NCBI RefSeq assembly: GCF_000502835.1
Contig: NZ_AYVL01000011.1
Location: 104,130-149,733 of the forward strand
Reading direction: 5' to 3'
Length of the DNA stretch: 45,604 bases
Source: Mesorhizobium sp. LSJC280B00
Lineage (GTDB): Bacteria; Pseudomonadota; Alphaproteobacteria; Rhizobiales; Rhizobiaceae
The position numbers and the translations under genes are program-made. Under the pieces are notes generated by a model, which saw only the letters and a program-made list of their open reading frames with translations, did no database searches and was not told where the DNA came from. Each line of letters begins with the position of its first letter. The stretch's first letter is position 1. Shown here piece after piece: positions 42,284 through 45,604 of the stretch.

Positions 42284-44071
42284 ATGCGATTGATGCCGCC
42301 CAGCCTGCCGATGCTGCGCCGCGCGCTCGGAAGAAAGCAGTTGCGCCTGCTTCCTGCCGTGGTGGTGCTCGGGCTGCTCAGCGCCGCGCTTGAAGGCTTC
42401 GGCATCGGCCTGATCATCCCGTTGCTGAACATAATCATGGGGCAGCAGGGGCAGACCGGCATGGCCGGCTTTTCCGCCGTCTTCCAGCATGTCGGATCGA
42501 GCCTGAGCGAGCGCGACCGCCTGATCGTCATATCCGTCGCGATTCTCGGCTCGATCGTGCTGAAGAACCTGTTCGCTTTCGCCAACACGCTGCTGACCAC
42601 CTTCATCTACGGCAAGGCGAGCCATTCGATCCGCAGCGCGCTGTCGGAGCAGCTGCTGCGGGTGGGCTACCCGTTCTTCCTGCAGCAAAGCCCCGGACGG
42701 CTGCTCAACATCATCTCCAACGAATCCTGGCGGGCCTCGGATGCCATCCAGATCACGTTGGGGGCAATCGTCAATGCATCGGCCGCAATCATCCTATTGG
42801 CCTTCCTGCTGCTTCTGTCGTGGCAAATGACGCTGCTGGTGACGCTGGGGCTGGCGCTGGTCCAGGTCGCGCACGCCATGCTGTCGGCCAATCTGAAGGC
42901 GCCGAGCCGCAGCGTCGCCTCCCGCAACAGCCAGCTCGCATCGCAGATGCTGCATCTGGTGCATGCCGGGCGGCTGATCCGCATTTTTGGCCAGGAGCAA
43001 CGCGAGAAAGCGGCATTCGACCAGGCATCGGATGCGGTGCGCCGGGCGGCGTTCGTGCTTTTGACGCGTCAGGGAGCTTTGCCGCCGCTGACCGAGGTTC
43101 TGCATGCCATGCTGTTCCTGGCGGTGGTGATCGGCGCCTGGTTCGCCAATGTTTCCTTTCCGCTGATCGTCGCCTTCGTCATCCTGCTCTACAGGCTGCA
43201 GCCCTATATGCGGTCGCTGCAAATGGCCTGGAGCCAGCTGCAGGGCCTGAGCGGATCGCTGGAAGAGGTGACGTGGATGCTGGACCCGTCCGACAAGCCC
43301 CAGCCGCCGCAAGGCAGCGCAGCGTTCCCCGGGCTCAGCCAAGGCATCAAGTTCGAGGACGTCACCTTTACCTATTCCGGCTCGGAGCAGCGCGCGGTGG
43401 TGCTGCATGCGGCGAGTTTCGATATCGGTAGCGGCCGCTCGACCGCGCTGATCGGCCGCTCGGGCGCCGGCAAGACGACGATCGTCAACCTTTTGTGCCG
43501 CTTCGTCGAACCGGATAGCGGCAGGATTCTCGTTGATGGATCGCCTCTGGACCGCATCGACCCCAGCCAATGGCGAAAGCACATCGCGCTCGCCAGCCAG
43601 GAGCTGGAGCTGGTCGACGGCACGATTTTCGACAACATCATCTACGGCCAGGACGCGGCCTCGGCCGATGACGCCGAGCGCGCGGCAAAACTGGCCGAAG
43701 CGCATGGCTTCATCGAGCAACTGCCGCAAGGCTACCGGACGGTCGTCGGCTACCGTGGCGTCAATCTCTCGGCGGGACAGCGGCAGCGGATCGCGCTGGC
43801 CAGGGCGCTGGTGCGCGATCCCGATATCCTCATCCTCGACGAAGCCACCAATGCGGTGGACGGCCTGTCGGAAGCGGCAATCGTCGAGACGCTCAAGTCG
43901 CGCGCCGGCCGTCGCACCACCATCGTCATCAGCCATCATCGCAGCACCATCTCGTTCTGCGACGACGTCGTGATCCTGAGCCACGGCCGCGTGAAAAAGC
44001 AGGCACCCTTCGCCGCCCTGGCGACGCTCAGCATGGACGAGCTTTACCAGCACGAGGCGCTGGAAGGCTGA
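42284..44071 (+). CDS. MsbA-type ABC exporter (fused permease and ATPase)
   Basis: A 595-aa half-transporter. Residues 1-330 have six membrane segments (LLPAVVVLGLLSAALEGFGI, LIVISVAILGSIVLKNLFAF, ASAAIILLAFLLLLSWQMTL and others). Residues 345-595 are the ATPase: Walker A GRSGAGKTT, signature LSAGQRQRIALARAL (Ala in place of the second usual Gly), Walker B DILILDEATNAVD and the switch His in VISHHRS. It works as a homodimer and most probably flips or exports the lipid-linked oligosaccharide made by the two glycosyltransferases before it. Last gene of the operon. Confidence 0.95.
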   Translation: MRLMPPSLPMLRRALGRKQLRLLPAVVVLGLLSAALEGFGIGLIIPLLNIIMGQQGQTGMAGFSAVFQHVGSSLSERDRLIVISVAILGSIVLKNLFAFANTLLTTFIYGKASHSIRSALSEQLLRVGYPFFLQQSPGRLLNIISNESWRASDAIQITLGAIVNASAAIILLAFLLLLSWQMTLLVTLGLALVQVAHAMLSANLKAPSRSVASRNSQLASQMLHLVHAGRLIRIFGQEQREKAAFDQASDAVRRAAFVLLTRQGALPPLTEVLHAMLFLAVVIGAWFANVSFPLIVAFVILLYRLQPYMRSLQMAWSQLQGLSGSLEEVTWMLDPSDKPQPPQGSAAFPGLSQGIKFEDVTFTYSGSEQRAVVLHAASFDIGSGRSTALIGRSGAGKTTIVNLLCRFVEPDSGRILVDGSPLDRIDPSQWRKHIALASQELELVDGTIFDNIIYGQDAASADDAERAAKLAEAHGFIEQLPQGYRTVVGYRGVNLSAGQRQRIALARALVRDPDILILDEATNAVDGLSEAAIVETLKSRAGRRTTIVISHHRSTISFCDDVVILSHGRVKKQAPFAALATLSMDELYQHEALEG

Positions 44072-44234
44072 GGGCGACCCCGCTGCATGCGCGCGCTGGG
44101 AGGTCGTCTCGGATGTCAAGCCAGGTCAAGCATCTCAGGGGCGAGGAAGACCTCCGCCATACGTCTCTACGGGATTTCTGGGATGATGAGTGATCCCGAG
44201 CTTACCCGCTTTCCATCTGGAGCGTACCGAACCA

Positions 44235-44274
44235 AGGGTCCGCCTGCCAAATCCAGCAATGGCAGGCGGACCCT
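44235..44274. repeat. Perfect 15-bp inverted repeat in a 680-bp gene-free interval
   Basis: AGGGTCCGCCTGCCA and its exact complement TGGCAGGCGGACCCT enclose a 10-base loop. It lies 164 bp past the exporter stop, with no T-run, so it is more than a simple terminator. The rest of 44072-44754 shows no gene with a ribosome site or family likeness. Confidence 0.7.
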
Positions 44275-44754
44275 AATCAGCGCATGAAGGGACTGATTCT
44301 GCGCCGATGTCTCCTCGAGGAGGTGACGCCATCAACTGAAGACGGGCGCAGTTGTTCCCGACGCCGGCCGTACACAAGACCATTGCGCAGGCAGGTCAGA
44401 CTTAGGTCCCTGTAAACGCGCATCGCTGGCTGGAGTGAACATCGGATCGGCTCGGTGGTAGCGAAACTTCGGCCGGAGATAGATGCAGCCATTGGGTTCC
44501 GGGGCATGACCGGCTCGGCGCTGATGATGGGCGGCGATCGATCCCCGCACGACTGATGCCGAGGGGCGCTTGCAGTCCTGCGGAATACGCATCCACCGGC
44601 GCCAGTGAAGTTGTCCAAGCGGTACGGGCTCAGCGGTCGTCAAGCTGTTGCTAATATGCAGCACAGGCAGCGCTCTATGAACGGGGTCGCTTGGAACCGC
44701 TACCTCCGACCAACCGTTAGTGTCACAATGACAAACCAAAAAGTGAGGCTGATG

Positions 44755-44853
44755 ATGGACCCGCTGCAAAACAACACGTTGGAGATCTGGTGTCTTGCGG
44801 CCGTTCCGCTGTCGCTGCTCCTTACGGTGTTATTAGCCGGATTTATCCTTTAG
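44755..44853 (+). CDS. Candidate 32-aa single-span membrane peptide
   Basis: ATG 44755 has GAGG six bases upstream (ATG 44752 is adjacent) and encodes MDPLQNNTLEIW followed by about twenty hydrophobic residues (CLAAVPLSLLLTVLLAGFIL) to the stop. This is the layout of small membrane proteins that modulate transporters or kinases. No family is recognised and no neighbour suggests a partner. An AGCCGG/CCGGCT dyad follows the stop. Confidence 0.4.
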   Translation: MDPLQNNTLEIWCLAAVPLSLLLTVLLAGFIL

Positions 44854-45114
44854 CCGGACCCAAAGAGGCCGGCTGCGGACCGGGGCCTGGAAGATGAAAA
44901 TGCCGGCCATTTAGGCACGCTAGGCGTCGCGGACACCTCGTAGCACCAGGCCGTGGCAGCCTTTCCAACATTGCCATCATAATCGGCTCTTTCGACCGGT
45001 CCGGTCGGCGGCGATTGCTCGCAGGCCCGTTGCGAGGGCGAGCATGCGAGCTCGTACGTTTTTTACACAATCTGTGATTGGTGGACTCGCCCGCCGCCAT
45101 CGACGTTAATTTTG

Positions 45115-45146
45115 CGTTAGCGACAGGAGGGGGGAGATCGCTAACG
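45115..45146 (+). promoter_or_regulatory. 5' leader hairpin touching the ribosome site
   Basis: CGTTAGCGA, 14-base loop, TCGCTAACG: a perfect 9-bp stem whose purine loop CAGGAGGGGGGAGA resembles a ribosome site. The stem ends at the first G of the true GGGAGG of the next gene. The remaining interval 44854-45114 holds no supported gene. Confidence 0.6.
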
Positions 45147-45157
45147 GGAGGAAGAAA

Positions 45158-45373
45158 ATGAAAGAAAACTACGATCTGACGATCGATTACGACGAACCTT
45201 ACGACAACAAGCCTTACGATCTAGCCACATTCGCAAGGAAGCACGGGCTCAACATTCGAGCCGCCGAGCTTCTTCTTTTCGCCAAAGGCCCGTCTCGAGC
45301 GGCCTGCGATGCCGCGGCGAGGGCTTTTCTCGCGGCGGTCGCCGCACAAGCTATGAGACAATCGGCGCGGTAG
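45158..45373 (+). CDS. Hypothetical protein, 71 aa
   Basis: GGGAGGAAGAAA gives a strong ribosome site before ATG 45158. The peptide has an acidic, Tyr-rich start (YDLTIDYDEPYDNKPYDLAT) and a helical C-terminus with FARKHGLNIRAAELLLFAKG and AACDAAARAFLAAVAAQAM. The middle part looks like a small helix-turn-helix. I believe this is a rhizobial lineage protein without known function. A hairpin in its leader suggests translational control. Confidence 0.7.
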   Translation: MKENYDLTIDYDEPYDNKPYDLATFARKHGLNIRAAELLLFAKGPSRAACDAAARAFLAAVAAQAMRQSAR

Positions 45374-45387
45374 GTCTCACAAAGCCA

Positions 45388-45415
45388 TTGCTGACACGGC
45401 CTGCCGTGTCAGCAA
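45388..45415. terminator. Strong 12-bp hairpin after the 71-aa gene
   Basis: TTGCTGACACGG, loop CCTG, CCGTGTCAGCAA, 14 bp after the stop. A second dyad (GGCCGTTTCC with GGGAACGGCC, about 45442-45483) follows directly and ends next to the start of the SOS peptidase gene. No T-run, but the stem is stable enough to end or protect the transcript. Confidence 0.6.
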
Positions 45416-45486
45416 CCCAACGGACAGCGCTGGAAATTCCGGGCCGTTTCCAACAAGATGCCTGAGCATCCGGGAACGGCCTGAAA

Positions 45487-45604
45487 ATGTGCAATCTCTA
45501 CAACATCACGACCAGCCAGGAGGCCATCCGCCAGTGGACCCGCGCCTTGCGCGACATCCTCGGCAATCTCGAACCCTCCATCGACATCTATCCCAACCAG
45601 CCCG
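45487..45604 (+). CDS. SOS response-associated peptidase (YedK/HMCES family), N-terminal part
   Basis: The first 39 codons are present and the gene leaves the window at the right edge. MCNLYNITTSQEAIRQWTRA is the hallmark start: after removal of Met, Cys2 becomes the catalytic residue that forms a thiazolidine crosslink with abasic sites in single-stranded DNA. The fragment ends in the YPNQP turn, also conserved. It protects replication forks from abasic-site damage. No LexA-type GTTC/GAAC box with the usual 7-bp spacing is seen in the 110 bp upstream. Confidence 0.9.
   Translation, partial: MCNLYNITTSQEAIRQWTRALRDILGNLEPSIDIYPNQP

Noticed and set aside
40643..42688. 681-codon open frame on the minus strand across the glycosyltransferases and exporter start
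   Set aside because: It is antisense to three well recognised genes, has low-complexity His/Arg/Gln/Ala-rich text and no family likeness; high GC makes such frames common.
42794..44119. 441-codon minus-strand frame opposite the ABC exporter ATPase
   Set aside because: Shadow of a strongly conserved ATPase domain; no protein-like pattern of its own.
44277..44618. 113-codon minus-strand frame in the gene-poor right end
   Set aside because: No ribosome site, Arg/Ser/Pro-rich random-looking text and no domain.
45430..45486. LexA box before the YedK-type gene
   Set aside because: GGGAACGG is present but no second GAAC or GTTC lies at the 7-bp spacing used in alphaproteobacteria.

Overview
The window looks like a chromosomal stretch of a high-GC alphaproteobacterium of the Rhizobiales, most likely Mesorhizobium or a close relative. 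This rests on gene content and style, not on a database match: a canonical divergent dctA/dctBD dicarboxylate locus with a sigma-54 promoter, a ThuA-like/Gfo-Idh pair, a DUF982 protein, many amino-acid and polyamine-type ABC importers, a PF-type ECF sigma with a SnoaL tail, and GC-rich third codon positions.

Left part (1-6.6 kb): the end of a ThuA-like gene and a Gfo/Idh/MocA oxidoreductase, then a GFA-family gene broken by a one-base frameshift. A 49-bp sequence just after the GFA stop recurs identically at 6166-6214, again preceded by a diverged GFA 3' end. Between the copies lies a 4.2-kb block with a secreted cytochrome c, a TPR-LuxR regulator, a polytopic membrane protein and an NTF2-like protein. 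A 62-aa orphan follows.

6.6-11.5 kb (minus strand) is an amino-acid utilisation unit: Lrp regulator, saccharopine-dehydrogenase-like enzyme, then binding protein, two permeases and an ATPase. A 143-bp inverted array of heptamers separates the binding-protein gene from the permeases. 11.5-13.1 kb is lower in GC and holds a candidate very short terminated RNA and an ExoZ-like acyltransferase.

13.1-19.7 kb: a BKACE-type enzyme, a frameshifted 2OG-Fe(II) oxygenase, and dctD-dctB divergent from dctA, with DctD-like dyads and a perfect -24/-12 promoter between them. 20-22.3 kb: a family 2 glycosyltransferase, a HigBA toxin-antitoxin pair and a DUF982 gene.

22.3-31.6 kb reads as one catabolic locus: LysR and a PotABCD-type importer on minus, an M20 amidohydrolase and an amidinotransferase/arginine-deiminase-fold enzyme on plus, then ornithine cyclodeaminase divergent from its own Lrp regulator. 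The simplest reading is uptake of an acylated guanidino compound, deacylation, guanidine hydrolysis and cyclisation to proline; the substrate is inferred.

31.7-38.5 kb carries ordinary accessory genes: SnoaL-like protein, SDR with divergent LysR, VOC protein, MFS transporter, and a SigJ-type ECF sigma divergent from a DHA2-type drug exporter. 38.9-44.1 kb is a tight four-gene surface-polysaccharide operon (acyltransferase, two glycosyltransferases, ABC exporter). The right end is gene-poor, with several strong hairpins, a 32-aa membrane micro-ORF, a 71-aa rhizobial-type hypothetical and the start of a YedK/HMCES-type SOS peptidase. No rRNA, tRNA, intact insertion sequence or CRISPR array was seen.
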